This document shows, piece by piece, positions 50,040 to 59,835 of a stretch of 64,000 nt of DNA; positions within the stretch are counted from its first letter, which is position 1, and each line of letters begins with the position of its first letter. Both the position numbers and the translations under genes were made by a program. The notes under the pieces were generated by a model that did no database searches, had not been told where the DNA came from, and worked only from the letters and a program-made list of their open reading frames with translations. Source of the stretch: RPQJ01 sp963823535 (GTDB lineage: Bacteria; Pseudomonadota; Gammaproteobacteria; Steroidobacterales; Steroidobacteraceae); NCBI GenBank assembly GCA_963823535.1, contig CAWGLZ010000006.1, positions 1,178,001 through 1,242,000 of the forward strand. Reading direction: 5' to 3'.

Positions 50040-51520
50040 GGCAGCTCCGTGCGCCCCATCAGGTGGCGATCGCATTCACGGGCCGCGCCCCGGCCCTCGT
50101 TGATCGCCCACACGACGAGGCTCTGCCCGCGGCGGCAGTCGCCGGCCGCAAAGACGCCCTTCAGGTTCGTCGCATACTTTCCGTGCTCCGCCAGCACGTT
50201 GCTGCGCGGATCCCGCTCGATGCCGAGTTCCCCGAGCAGCGACTGCTCGGGGCCGAGGAACCCCATGGCGAGCAGCGCCAGCTGCGCCGGGCGGGTCTGC
50301 TCCGTGCCCGGCACCTCGACCGGTGCGAACTGACCCCTGTCGTTGCGCTCCCATTTCACCTGCACGGTGACGATCTCCTGCAACTGCCCGCCGGCGTCGC
50401 CGACGAACTTCTTCACGGTCGTCAGGTAGACGCGGGGATCGCTGCCGAACTTCGCCGCCGCTTCCTCCTGACCGTAGTCGACCTTATACACCTTGGGCCA
50501 TTCCGGCCAGGGATTGTCTGCAGCGCGCTCGAGCGGCGGCCGGGCCATGATCTCGATCTGCAGCAGGCTCCTGCAGCCCTGTCGCAGCGACGTACCGACG
50601 CAATCCGTCCCTGTGTCGCCGCCGCCGATGACGACGACGTCCTTGCCCCGCGCGTGCAGCGGGCTCTTGTCCGGCCCGCCATCGAGCAGCGCCCGGGTGC
50701 TCGCGGTGAGGTAGTCCATCGCGAAATGCACGCCCGTGAGCGCGCGACCCTCGATGGGCAGGTCGCGCGGCTGGGTGGCTCCCGTGCAGAGCACGGTGGC
50801 GTCGAAGTCCCGCAGCAGCAGCTGTGCCTCGACGTTGTCGCCGACGTTCGCATTGCAGATGAACTTGATGCCCGAGCGCTCCATCAGCTCGAGCCTGCGC
50901 AGCACCACGGCACGCTTGTCGAGCTTCATGTTCGGGATGCCGTACATCAGCAGGCCGCCCGCGCGGTCCTCGCGCTCGAGCACCGTCACCAGGTGGCCGG
51001 CCCGGTTGAGCTGTTCCGCCGCCGCAAGGCCTGCGGGGCCGGAACCGATGACCGCGACGCGCTTGCCGGTGCGGGCCTTCGGCGCCTCGGGCAGCACCCA
51101 GCCCTCGTCCCAGCCGCGGTCGATGATCTCGGCTTCGATGTTCTTGATGGTGACCGGCGGGTCGTTGATCCCCAGCACGCACGAGCCCTCGCACGGCGCG
51201 GGGCACACGCGTCCGGTGAACTCCGGGAAGTTGTTCGTCATGTGCAGGCGGTCGAGCGCCTCGCGCCACAGCCCCCGGTAGACGAGGTCGTTCCACTCCG
51301 GGATCACGTTGTTGATCGGGCACCCGGACGCCATGCCGCTGATGAGCTTGCCCGTGTGGCAGAACGGCACGCCGCAGTCCATGCAGCGCGCCCCCTGCTG
51401 ACGCAGCCGCTTCTCCTCGAGGTGCGGATGGAACTCCTTCCAGTCCGCGAGCCGCTGCAAGGGCGCGCGATCGATCGGCAGCTCGCGCAGGTACTCGATG
51501 AATCCTGTTGGCTTTCCCAT
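50036..51520 (-). CDS. gltD: Glutamate synthase small (beta) subunit
   Basis: 494 aa from ATG 51520; an ATG at 51529 is also possible. N-terminal Fe-S part with CMDCGVPFC and CPAPCEGSC binding 4Fe-4S clusters, then two Rossmann folds: AVIGSGPAGLAAAEQLN for FAD and VVIGGGDTGTDCVGTS for NADPH. It passes NADPH electrons to the large subunit so that glutamine plus 2-oxoglutarate gives two glutamate. End region LVVWAINEGRGAARECD is typical. About 28 bases behind gltB. Confidence 0.97.
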   Translation of the reverse strand: MGKPTGFIEYLRELPIDRAPLQRLADWKEFHPHLEEKRLRQQGARCMDCGVPFCHTGKLISGMASGCPINNVIPEWNDLVYRGLWREALDRLHMTNNFPEFTGRVCPAPCEGSCVLGINDPPVTIKNIEAEIIDRGWDEGWVLPEAPKARTGKRVAVIGSGPAGLAAAEQLNRAGHLVTVLEREDRAGGLLMYGIPNMKLDKRAVVLRRLELMERSGIKFICNANVGDNVEAQLLLRDFDATVLCTGATQPRDLPIEGRALTGVHFAMDYLTASTRALLDGGPDKSPLHARGKDVVVIGGGDTGTDCVGTSLRQGCRSLLQIEIMARPPLERAADNPWPEWPKVYKVDYGQEEAAAKFGSDPRVYLTTVKKFVGDAGGQLQEIVTVQVKWERNDRGQFAPVEVPGTEQTRPAQLALLAMGFLGPEQSLLGELGIERDPRSNVLAEHGKYATNLKGVFAAGDCRRGQSLVVWAINEGRGAARECDRHLMGRTELP

Positions 51521-51548
51521 CGTCGTCATCCGGGGCCGGCGGGCCCGC

Positions 51549-54500
51549 TCAGTTGCCCCCGACCCGTGACAGGTCCCGGACGTTCTCTTCGAACGCCATC
51601 ATGATCGCCTCCTCGCCGACGAGCCCCTGCTCCTCGGCGCGGGCGATGGCGGCCAGCATGCGCTGGTAGTCGCGCGGGATGACCTTCACGAACTTCGGCA
51701 CCATGTCCTCCCAGGCATCGAGCACCTGCCGCGCACGACTGCTCGACGTGTGCGCCAGGTGGCGCTCGACGAGGCGCCGCAACGCGGTGATCTCGGCCTC
51801 CTCCTCGAGGCGCTCGAGGCTCACCATCTGGGCGTTGACCCGGCTGGCGAAATCCCCGTGCTCGTCGAGCACGTAGGCGATTCCGCCGGACATGCCGGCG
51901 GCGAAATTCCGACCGGTCGAGCCGAGGATGACCACCCGTCCGCCGGTCATGTACTCGCAGCCGTGGTCGCCCACGGCCTCGACGACGGCGTGGACGCCGC
52001 TGTTGCGCACGCAAAATCGCTCGCCGGCGACGCCACGGATGTACACCTCGCCGCTCGTCGCACCGTACAGGGCGACGTTGCCGACGATGACGTTCTGCTC
52101 GGCGGTGAACGTGGACTCGCGGGGCGGGAACACCGCGATCTTGCCGCCCGACAGTCCCTTGCCGAGGTAGTCGTTCGCGTCGCCCTCGAGCGACAGGCTC
52201 ATTCCCGGCGGGACGAAGGCGCCGAAACTCTGGCCGGCGGAGCCACGGAAGTGCAGCCGGACGGTGTCCTCCGGCAGTCCCTTCGCGCCGTGCCGGCGCG
52301 TGATCTCGCTGCCGGTGATCGTGCCGACCACGCGGTTCACGTTGCGGATCGGCAGGTCAGCGACCACTTCCTCGCCGCGCTCGATGGCGGGCCGGCATAG
52401 ATCCAGCAGCACCGTCACGTCGAGCGAGCGGTCGAGGCCGTGATCCTGCTCGTCCTGGCAATACCGCCCCCAGTCCGGGTCCACCTCGGGGGCATAGAGC
52501 AGGTTCGAGAAGTCGAGGCCGCGGGCCTTCCAGTGTTCGATGGCCGCGCGCGGCTCGAGCTTGTCGACCCGCCCGACCATCTCCTCGACCGTGCGGAAGC
52601 CGAGCTGGGCCATGATCTCGCGCATCTCCTCGGCCACGAAGCGCATGAAATTCACGACGTGCTCGGGCTTGCCCTTGAACCGCTCGCGCAGGCGCGGGTC
52701 CTGGGTGGCGATGCCGGCCGGGCAGGTGTTCAGGTGGCAGACGCGCATCATGATGCAGCCGGTGGCCACCAGCGGGGCGGTGGCGAAACCGAACTCCTCC
52801 GCGCCGAGCAGCGCGGCGATGGCCACGTCGCGGCCGGTCTTGAGCTGGCCGTCCGTTTCCACCGCGATGCGGCTGCGCAGGTTGTTGAGCACGAGCGTCT
52901 GGTGCGTCTCGGCGAGGCCGAGCTCCCAGGGCAACCCGGCGTGCGTGATCGAGGTCTGCGGCGATGCGCCGGTGCCGCCGTCGAAACCGCTGATCAGCAC
53001 GACGTCTGCGTGCGCCTTCGCGACGCCCGTGGCGATCGTGCCGACGCCAACCTCCGCGACCAGCTTCACGCTGATACGTGCCTCGCGGTTCGCGTTCTTG
53101 AGGTCGTGGATCAGCTCGGCGAGATCCTCGATGGAATAGATGTCGTGGTGCGGCGGCGGCGAGATGAGTCCCACGCCGGCCGTCGTGTGGCGCGTCTTGG
53201 CGACCCACGGGTAGACCTTGGAGCCGGGCAGCTGGCCGCCCTCCCCAGGCTTGGCGCCCTGCGCCATCTTGATCTGGATCTCCCGGGCGCTGACCAGATA
53301 CTCGCTGGTGACGCCGAAGCGCCCCGAGGCGACCTGCTTGATCGCGGAGTTCCGGGAGTCGCCGTTCGGCAGCGGCACGAAGCGCTCGGGGTCTTCGCCG
53401 CCCTCGCCGGTGTTGCTCTTGCCGCCGATGCGGTTCATGGCGATGGCCAGCGTTTCGTGCGCCTCCCTGCTGATCGACCCGTAGGACATCGCGCCCGTCT
53501 TGAAGCGACGCATGATGTCCTCGGCCGGCTCTACCTCGTCGAGGGGCACGGCGTCGCCCGACTTGAACTCGAGCAGGCCACGCAGCGTGCAGAGGTTGGT
53601 GGCCTGCTCGTTGACCAGCTGCGAATACGACCGGAAGGTCGGGAAGCTGCCGGTGCGCACTGCCTTCTGCAGGCGATGAATCGTCTCCGGGTTGAAGAGG
53701 TGGTACTCGCCCTCGGCGCGCCACTGGTACTGGCCGCCCGCGGGCAGCGTGTGCCGCTCGAGCGGGCGCTCGGGGAAGGCTGCCTGGTGGCGGATCAGCA
53801 CTTCCTGGGCAATCACGTCGGTGCCGACCCCGCCGACGCGCGACGAGGTCCAGCTGAAGTACTCGTCGATCACGTCCTGCCGCAGGCCCACGGCCTCGAA
53901 CACCTGCGCGCCGCGGTAGCTCTGCAGCGAGGAGATGCCCATCTTCGAGGCGACCTTGATCACGCCCTTGGCGGCCGCCTTGACGAAGTTCCGGCACGCC
54001 GTCCGGTGGTCGATGCCCGTGAGCATGCCTTCGCCTATCATGCGGTCGATCGTCTCGAAGGCGACGTAGGGGTTGATGGCGCTGACGCCGTAGCCGATGA
54101 GCAGCGCGAAGTGATGCACCTCGCGGGCCTCGCCGGTCTCGAGCACCAGGCTCACGCGCGTGCGCAGGCCCTCGCGGATCAGGAAGTGATGCAGCCCGGC
54201 CACCGCCATCAGCGACGGGATCGGCGCGAACTCCTTGTTGACGCCGCGGTCGCTCAGGACGAGGACGTTGACCTCCTCCTCCTCGATCAGGCGGCGGGCC
54301 ATGAGGCGCAGTTCCTCCATGGACTTCACCAGGCCCTTCTCGCCGCGCGTGACGCGGAAGAGGATCGGCAGCACGCCGACGCGCAGTCCCGGCAGGTCCA
54401 TGCGGCGGACCTTGGCGAACTCCTCGTTGGTGAGAATCGGCCACTTGATCTCGAGTCGCCGGCAGTCGGATGGCTGCGGGTTCAGGAGGTTGCCCTCGGA

Positions 54501-56162
54501 CCCGAGGCGCGTTTCCGCGGAGGTGATGAGCTCCTCGCGGATGCAGTCGATCGGCGGGTTGGTGACCTGCGCGAACAGCTGCTTGAAGTAGTCGTAGAGC
54601 AGTCGCGGCTTGTTGGAGAGGACGGCGAGCGGCGTGTCGTTGCCCATGGACCCCACGGCCTCGACACCGTCGCGCGCCATCGGCGTCAGCACGACGCGCT
54701 CGTCCTCGAAGGTGTAGCCGAAGGCGATCTGCCGCTGCAGCAGCGTGTCAGGGTCCGGGGCCGGGACCTCGGGAGCGGCGGGCAGGTCGTCGATGTGGAC
54801 GAGGTACTCGTCGAGCCATTCGCGGTAGGGTCGCTGGGTCGCGATGGTGCGCTTGATCTCCTCGTCGTCGATGATGCGTCCCTGCTCGGTGTCGACGAGA
54901 AACATACGACCCGGCTGCAGCCGCCCCTTCTCCACGACGTCCTCGGGCGGGACGTCGAGCACCCCGGCCTCCGAGGCCAGGATCACCAGGTCGTCGCGGG
55001 TCACGTAATAGCGCGACGGACGCAGGCCGTTGCGGTCGAGGACGGCGCCGATCTGCTTGCCGTCCGTGAAGGCGATCGACGCGGGACCGTCCCACGGCTC
55101 CATGAGGCTCGAGTGGTACTGGTAGAAGGCGCGCTTGTCGTCGTCCATGGCCTCGTGGTTCGACCACGGCTCGGGAATCATCATCATCACCGCGTGCGGC
55201 AGCGAGCGGCCGGCGAGGTAGAGAAGCTCGAGCGAGTTGTCGAACATTCCCGAGTCGCTGCCGTTCGGGTTGATGATCGGGCGGATGTTCTCGATGTCGT
55301 CGCCGAAGGCTTCGGACTCGAACCGCGCCTCGCGTGCGTGCATCCAGTTGGCGTTGCCGCGCACCGTGTTGATCTCGCCGTTGTGCGCGATGTAGCGGCA
55401 GGGGTGGGCCCGGTCCCAACTCGGGAAGGTGTTGGTGCTGAAGCGCGAGTGAACGAGCGCCATCGCGGTCTCGATCAGCGGGTTGTGCAGGTCCGTGAAG
55501 TACTGGTCGAGCTGCGTGGTAAGCAGCATGCCCTTGTAGACGAAGGTGCGGCAGGAGAGGCTCACCACGTACCAGTACTCGGCGCCCGCCATCGTCGAGG
55601 TGCGGATCTCGTTGTACGCGCGCTTGCGGATGACGTAGAGCTTGCGCTCGAAGTCGAGCTCGTCGACGAGTGACGGATCGCGGCGTATGAAGACCTGCCG
55701 CATGAAGGGTTCGCAGGAGCGAGCGGTTTCCCCCAGCATGCCGTTGCTGGTCGCGACCGTGCGCCAGCCGATGACGTGCTGGCCCTCGGACTGCACGACC
55801 TGCTCGAACTTCTGTTCGATCTGGCGCCGCACGGTGGGGTTGCGGGGCAGGAAGATGATGCCACTGCCGTACTCGCCCGCGGCCGGCAGGGCGATGCGGG
55901 CCTTCCTGCAGATCTCCTCGTTGAACGCATGCGGCATCTGGATGAGCACGCCCGCGCCGTCGCCGGTATTGATCTCGCAGCCGCAGGCGCCCCGGTGATC
56001 GAGGTTCTTCAGGACCTGGATGGCCTGCTCGAGGATGCGATGCGACTTGTGCCCCTTGATGTTGGCCACGAAGCCGAGTCCGCAGGCGTCGTGCTCGAAA
56101 CTGGGGTCGTAGAGACCCTGCTTCTCGGGGCGCAGGTGGGCGGGACGCTGGGTGGTGGTCAT
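51549..56162 (-). CDS. gltB: Glutamate synthase large (alpha) subunit
   Basis: 1537 aa from ATG 56162; a start at 56186 would only lengthen the propeptide. The mature N-terminus should be C27 after propeptide cleavage (FEHDACGLGFV), the nucleophile of the class II glutaminase. Central and FMN-barrel parts contain MGISSLQSYRGAQVFEA and GGEDPERFVPLPNGD; the 3Fe-4S site is C-x5-C-x4-C in CIMMRVCHLNTCPAG. The C-terminal beta-helix domain (GQSFGAFVPPGMSLSLEG) is also complete. First gene of the gltB-gltD-GGDEF/EAL transcript; the promoter lies in 56187-56437. Confidence 0.97.
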   Translation of the reverse strand: MTTTQRPAHLRPEKQGLYDPSFEHDACGLGFVANIKGHKSHRILEQAIQVLKNLDHRGACGCEINTGDGAGVLIQMPHAFNEEICRKARIALPAAGEYGSGIIFLPRNPTVRRQIEQKFEQVVQSEGQHVIGWRTVATSNGMLGETARSCEPFMRQVFIRRDPSLVDELDFERKLYVIRKRAYNEIRTSTMAGAEYWYVVSLSCRTFVYKGMLLTTQLDQYFTDLHNPLIETAMALVHSRFSTNTFPSWDRAHPCRYIAHNGEINTVRGNANWMHAREARFESEAFGDDIENIRPIINPNGSDSGMFDNSLELLYLAGRSLPHAVMMMIPEPWSNHEAMDDDKRAFYQYHSSLMEPWDGPASIAFTDGKQIGAVLDRNGLRPSRYYVTRDDLVILASEAGVLDVPPEDVVEKGRLQPGRMFLVDTEQGRIIDDEEIKRTIATQRPYREWLDEYLVHIDDLPAAPEVPAPDPDTLLQRQIAFGYTFEDERVVLTPMARDGVEAVGSMGNDTPLAVLSNKPRLLYDYFKQLFAQVTNPPIDCIREELITSAETRLGSEGNLLNPQPSDCRRLEIKWPILTNEEFAKVRRMDLPGLRVGVLPILFRVTRGEKGLVKSMEELRLMARRLIEEEEVNVLVLSDRGVNKEFAPIPSLMAVAGLHHFLIREGLRTRVSLVLETGEAREVHHFALLIGYGVSAINPYVAFETIDRMIGEGMLTGIDHRTACRNFVKAAAKGVIKVASKMGISSLQSYRGAQVFEAVGLRQDVIDEYFSWTSSRVGGVGTDVIAQEVLIRHQAAFPERPLERHTLPAGGQYQWRAEGEYHLFNPETIHRLQKAVRTGSFPTFRSYSQLVNEQATNLCTLRGLLEFKSGDAVPLDEVEPAEDIMRRFKTGAMSYGSISREAHETLAIAMNRIGGKSNTGEGGEDPERFVPLPNGDSRNSAIKQVASGRFGVTSEYLVSAREIQIKMAQGAKPGEGGQLPGSKVYPWVAKTRHTTAGVGLISPPPHHDIYSIEDLAELIHDLKNANREARISVKLVAEVGVGTIATGVAKAHADVVLISGFDGGTGASPQTSITHAGLPWELGLAETHQTLVLNNLRSRIAVETDGQLKTGRDVAIAALLGAEEFGFATAPLVATGCIMMRVCHLNTCPAGIATQDPRLRERFKGKPEHVVNFMRFVAEEMREIMAQLGFRTVEEMVGRVDKLEPRAAIEHWKARGLDFSNLLYAPEVDPDWGRYCQDEQDHGLDRSLDVTVLLDLCRPAIERGEEVVADLPIRNVNRVVGTITGSEITRRHGAKGLPEDTVRLHFRGSAGQSFGAFVPPGMSLSLEGDANDYLGKGLSGGKIAVFPPRESTFTAEQNVIVGNVALYGATSGEVYIRGVAGERFCVRNSGVHAVVEAVGDHGCEYMTGGRVVILGSTGRNFAAGMSGGIAYVLDEHGDFASRVNAQMVSLERLEEEAEITALRRLVERHLAHTSSSRARQVLDAWEDMVPKFVKVIPRDYQRMLAAIARAEEQGLVGEEAIMMAFEENVRDLSRVGGN

Positions 56163-56437
56163 CGGTGTGGCCTGCCGTCTTGCCAAATGAGTCGCTCAGG
56201 GGCGCACAGAGGCCTCGGCGGGTTGGAGCCGGACCCCCTGCCTGTGGCGACGATCTCACGGATACGACATCCATATGACACGTGGACTGTCCGTCGTCAA
56301 TGCACTGCAGCATAGGTGCTTGCCGACAACCCTGCCGGCCGCCTGCGCCTGCCCGTCCAGGGGTGGCGCAAATCCTTGAGTCACCTATACTTTCGCCTCC
56401 CAGGGGATTCCCGAACACGAGCAATCAGGAGTACGTC

Positions 56438-56728
56438 ATGGAACCCGGTACCACAGGCACCGTCGTCGGAGTCGGAATAGGCTTGTTCCTGGTCATCGTG
56501 GCCTTGAGCGGACTGGTCGTCGGCGCGCTGGCGCGCTGGGTGCTGCCCGGACCGGACGCCATGGGCTGGCTGCCGACTATCGGCTATGGCGTGGCAGGCT
56601 CCTTCCTCGGTGGACTGGTCGGCCGGTTTGTTCACCTGCCTGGATGGACGGGGATCATCGCCTCGGTCGCCGGTGCCGCGCTCCTCATCTGGTTCTTCCG
56701 GCGCCGCAAGGCGCCGAAGGCGCCTTAG
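56438..56728 (+). CDS. GlsB/YeaQ/YmgE family stress-response membrane protein
   Basis: 96 aa from ATG 56438 with CAGGAGTACGTC upstream. Three hydrophobic helices (FLVIVALSGLVVGALARW; TIGYGVAGSFLGGLVGRF; GIIASVAGAALLIWFF) and a basic tail (RRRKAPKAP), the compact layout of the transglycosylase-associated family. Members are made under stress; molecular role unknown. Divergent from gltB, sharing the 250-bp intergenic region. Confidence 0.9.
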   Translation: MEPGTTGTVVGVGIGLFLVIVALSGLVVGALARWVLPGPDAMGWLPTIGYGVAGSFLGGLVGRFVHLPGWTGIIASVAGAALLIWFFRRRKAPKAP

Positions 56729-56956
56729 CGGAAATAAGATCAATATAAACAGAGTGTTAGCGACTTTCTTCGGCCTGGGCAGACAAGCCTGGCCGCCGGT
56801 AGGAAGGAACTCCTCTGGGTTCTGAGGGGTCTCATCGGCCGGCCTGCAAATGCTGCCGGGAGGCCCGTGACTCGTGTCACCGAACCGAGAGCCGGGTTTG
56901 ACCGGGGCGTGGCTGTGGGACCACCGTTGCGCCCAGTCACGAGTATTTCTACCGAT

Positions 56957-57376
56957 ATGACCCAAAGGAACGAACGCTCCGACCATCGCCCGCCGCGGCT
57001 CTCGCGTCCGCGGGGCATGCTGGCGCTGGCCATCCTTGCACTGGCGCTGCCGTTCGGCGTGGCACGGGCGAGCGTGGAGGAGGGGCTCGTGTCCTGGTAC
57101 GGGGCCCGGTTCCAGGAACGGCCCACGGCCAGTGGCGAACTCTTCGACGTCGAGGCCCTGACGATGGCGCACCCGACGCTGCCTTTCGGCACCCGCGTAC
57201 GGGTGACGAACCTGAGGAACGGGCGCAGCGTCGTCGTGCGGGTGAATGACCGCGGGCCGCACATTGGCGAGCGCATCGCCGATCTGTCGCGTGCCGCCGC
57301 CGAGGAGATCGGCATGCTTCGCCGGGGCATCGTGCGGGCGCGCATCGAGGTGCTGGCGGGCCTGGGCGAGCACTGA
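56957..57376 (+). CDS. RlpA-like septal lytic transglycosylase family protein, short form
   Basis: 139 aa from ATG 56957 (no clear ribosome site; GTG 56867 with GGGAGG is an alternative). Signal peptide MLALAILALALPFGVARA. The double-psi barrel of RlpA is visible: EEGLVSWYGARFQERPTASG, AHPTLPFGTRVRVTNL and VRVNDRGPHIGERIADLS with the catalytic Asp pair region. No lipobox and no C-terminal SPOR domain, so it is a short, soluble relative that probably acts on peptidoglycan during division or wall turnover. Confidence 0.88.
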   Translation: MTQRNERSDHRPPRLSRPRGMLALAILALALPFGVARASVEEGLVSWYGARFQERPTASGELFDVEALTMAHPTLPFGTRVRVTNLRNGRSVVVRVNDRGPHIGERIADLSRAAAEEIGMLRRGIVRARIEVLAGLGEH

Positions 57377-57434
57377 CCGCCGTCCGTCCGGCGCGGGATG
57401 CCTGCGTCATCCAGAATGTCTATGAATATGATCC

Positions 57435-57455
57435 GATCAATCGATTGGATCAATC
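57435..57455 (+). repeat. Direct repeat GATCAATC with central palindrome before the DUF2061 gene
   Basis: GATCAATC occurs at 57435-57442 and 57448-57455, and CAATCGATTG at 57438-57447 is a perfect palindrome. This A/T-rich island precedes a coupled DUF2061/esterase pair and could be an operator. Confidence 0.4.
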
Positions 57456-57513
57456 AACGTCTCGCGGGCATCCTGCCCCGGTGTCCTGCCACCGGCCCCG
57501 GGGAGGAGAAACG

Positions 57514-57762
57514 ATGCGCACCCTGCCGCGAGACCTGCTCAAGACCGCTTCTTTTGCCGTGCTGCACTTCGCTGTCGCGTTCGGCGTCGCCTATGCACTG
57601 ACGGGTTCGCTGGCCATCGCCACCGGCATCGGCCTCATCGAGCCGCTGGCCAACACGGTGGCCTTCTACTTCCACGAGCGCGCCTGGCGCCGGGTGGACG
57701 GCGGTGATTCGCCGCGGAACAATGCGGCCCCCATGTGTTGCGGACTCCTGAAGGCCCGATGA
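57514..57762 (+). CDS. DUF2061 membrane protein
   Basis: 82 aa from ATG 57514 with a strong GGGAGGAGAAACG site. Two hydrophobic helices carry the DUF2061 pattern (FAVLHFAVAFGVAYALTG; GLIEPLANTVAFYFHERAW). Function unknown; small inner-membrane protein. Its TGA overlaps the ATG of the following esterase (ATGA), so the two are probably translated together. The Cys-rich end (APMCCGLLKAR) differs from most members. Confidence 0.87.
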   Translation: MRTLPRDLLKTASFAVLHFAVAFGVAYALTGSLAIATGIGLIEPLANTVAFYFHERAWRRVDGGDSPRNNAAPMCCGLLKAR

Positions 57763-58706
57763 CGGAGGCGACGCAGGCGGTGCCGGTGCGGGCCGAATCC
57801 CCCGGCCAGCGGATCATCGCCGGCCTGCTGCGCTCAGTGACCCGCGCGACGGTCATGACGACGTTCCGCGCCGGCCGCCCGGTCGGGCAGCAGCGCCGTC
57901 GCCTCGGATACCTGGCCCGACTGTCGCTGCCCCCGCGCGGCGTGAGCTTCACGCCCGGCGACCTGGGGGGCATTCCGGGCGAGTGGGTCGAGGTTCCCGG
58001 ACAATCCGCTGCCCGGCTCGGGCTGCTCTACCTGCATGGCGGCGGCTACTGCGTCGGCACGCCGGCGACCCACCGCACGATCACCGGCCATCTCGCGACC
58101 CGCTGCGCGGCCCGCGTGTTCGCCGTCGACTACCGCCTGGCCCCCGAGCATCCGTTTCCCGCGGCGCTGGACGATGCGGCCGCCGCCGCCCGCGCGTGGC
58201 TGCAAGGGGGACTGGACGCGCGGGATCTCGTGATCGCGGGGGACTCCGCGGGCGGCGGGCTGACCCTCGCACTGGCCTTGACCCTGCGCGACACGGGACT
58301 GCCCTTGCCGCGCGCGCTGGTGCTGTTTTCGCCGTTCGTCGACCTGACACTCGATCATCTTCCACCGCCCCCGTCGGGCGAGGTCATGCTCACGCGGCCG
58401 TGGCTCGAGGAGTGCTCTCACGCCTACCTCGCGGGGCGGGACCCGCTCGATCCCCTCGTTTCACCCATTGCGGCAGACCTGCGCGGCCTGCCGCCGACAC
58501 TCGTGCAGGCCGGCAGCGACGAGTTGCTGCTCGGGGACTCGCGTCGACTCTTCCAGGGCCTGCAGACGGCGGGCGTACCGGCGCGTCTCGAGGTCTACCC
58601 GCGACGCTGGCACGTCTTCCAGCTGAACGCCGGAATGCTGGCGGATGCCGACCGGGCGCTCGATGCCGTCGCCCGATTCGTGCGTGAGCCGCCTGTGGTG
58701 CCATGA
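57759..58706 (+). CDS. HSL-family alpha/beta hydrolase (esterase/lipase)
   Basis: 315 aa from ATG 57759, coupled to the DUF2061 gene. The hormone-sensitive-lipase signature is complete: oxyanion HGGGY (LLYLHGGGYCVG), nucleophile S163 in GDSAGGG, acid D254 in QAGSDELLLGDS and base H285 in RWHVFQL. The length is normal and no signal peptide is present, so it acts in the cytoplasm on short- or medium-chain esters. A second HSL enzyme lies just downstream on the other strand. Confidence 0.92.
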   Translation: MTEATQAVPVRAESPGQRIIAGLLRSVTRATVMTTFRAGRPVGQQRRRLGYLARLSLPPRGVSFTPGDLGGIPGEWVEVPGQSAARLGLLYLHGGGYCVGTPATHRTITGHLATRCAARVFAVDYRLAPEHPFPAALDDAAAAARAWLQGGLDARDLVIAGDSAGGGLTLALALTLRDTGLPLPRALVLFSPFVDLTLDHLPPPPSGEVMLTRPWLEECSHAYLAGRDPLDPLVSPIAADLRGLPPTLVQAGSDELLLGDSRRLFQGLQTAGVPARLEVYPRRWHVFQLNAGMLADADRALDAVARFVREPPVVP

Positions 58707-58731
58707 AGTGACGCGCGCGCGCTGCGGCGAC

Positions 58732-59706
58732 TCAGAGCAGCGACGGCGCCAGCGCCTCGGTCACGGACATGCCCGCGCTCAGCCGTCCGGCCGTGGCCGC
58801 CCGATGGCGCACCGACTTGTCGAGAATGAATTCGGCGACCGCGCGGAGCCCGAGGCGTGATTCCGGAATCCAGGTAAAGACGTGAAACACGTGCGGCAGC
58901 TCGACCCAGACTTCGATCTCGGCATCGACGCCGGCCTGGCGGGCACGGTCCTGCGCCCGGACGGAATCGTCGAGCAGCATCTCGGTCGAACCCGCGTGGA
59001 ACAGCAATGGCGGCAGACCGTTCCAGTTGCCGAACAGGGGCGACAGGAGCGGGTTGCCGCGGTCCTGCCCGGGGCAGTAGGTGTCGGGCAGCAGGTCGCT
59101 GGCGGCGGGCGAGAACATGGGGTCGGCCTCGGCGTTGTAGCGCGAGGACGGTCCGGAAATCGTCAGGTCCGTCGAGGGCGACAGCAGCGCCGCGCAGTCG
59201 GGCAGCGGCAGCAGGGCATCACGGGCACGCATCAGCGTCACCAGCGACAGGCTGCCGCCGGCGGAGTCCCCGGCCAGCGCGAACGGGCGCTCGGTGTAGC
59301 CCTGCTCTACCAGCCAGCGATAGACGGCAAAGCAGTCGTCGATGCCCGCCGGGAACGGATGCTCGGGCGCGAGCCGATAATCCACGAGCAATACGCGCAT
59401 CCCGGTCAGTTCGACCAGCGTCGTCGCGAGCCGGCGATAGACGGCCGGCAGGTGCAGGCACCAGGCGCCGCCGTGCAGATAGAGCAGGGTGCCCTTGCTC
59501 GACAGCGCCGGCTCGCCGAACCAGGTCGCCGGGACGCCGTCGATCGCCACCGATTCCATGGTAATGGGTGGCGCAAACCGGCCGAGCCGGGCGTCCATCT
59601 TCGCCGCATGCCTGCGGACCTCGAGGATGTCGAGCCCCGGGCGCCACCTCGACTTCGTCGTGAGGCGCAGGAACCGATTGAGCAGGCGGGCGCGGAAACT
59701 AGGCAT
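58732..59706 (-). CDS. HSL-family alpha/beta hydrolase (esterase)
   Basis: 324 aa from ATG 59706 (an ATG at 59766 adds 20 residues outside the fold). Oxyanion HGGAW (LLYLHGGAWCLHLP), nucleophile S148 in AGDSAGGS, base His in ELPHVFHVF. Where most members have Asp in G-x-D-x-L, this one reads AGSTEMLLDD, so the acid is likely the Glu, as in one known branch. Convergent with the esterase at 57759, sharing the 25 bases between their stops. Cytoplasmic; substrates unknown. Confidence 0.9.
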   Translation of the reverse strand: MPSFRARLLNRFLRLTTKSRWRPGLDILEVRRHAAKMDARLGRFAPPITMESVAIDGVPATWFGEPALSSKGTLLYLHGGAWCLHLPAVYRRLATTLVELTGMRVLLVDYRLAPEHPFPAGIDDCFAVYRWLVEQGYTERPFALAGDSAGGSLSLVTLMRARDALLPLPDCAALLSPSTDLTISGPSSRYNAEADPMFSPAASDLLPDTYCPGQDRGNPLLSPLFGNWNGLPPLLFHAGSTEMLLDDSVRAQDRARQAGVDAEIEVWVELPHVFHVFTWIPESRLGLRAVAEFILDKSVRHRAATAGRLSAGMSVTEALAPSLL

Positions 59707-59835
59707 GGCGGATCTCGGGTCGCGCTGCGACGCAACATTCTGTACCCGGTCAACGCCGCTTGCCAATCACGCCATTCGCGACGCCAGCGCGTGACCGGAT
59801 GCGCCGGGTCTCGACCGGCGCTACGCTCGGCGGCG

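Noticed and set aside
52440..55673. 1077-codon plus-strand frame opposite gltB
   Set aside because: No domain or start signal; gltB motifs are complete on the other strand.
56729..56956. Riboswitch-like leader before the RlpA-type gene
   Set aside because: The 228 bases contain several G-rich stems, but I could not match any known riboswitch core (cobalamin, c-di-GMP, TPP).
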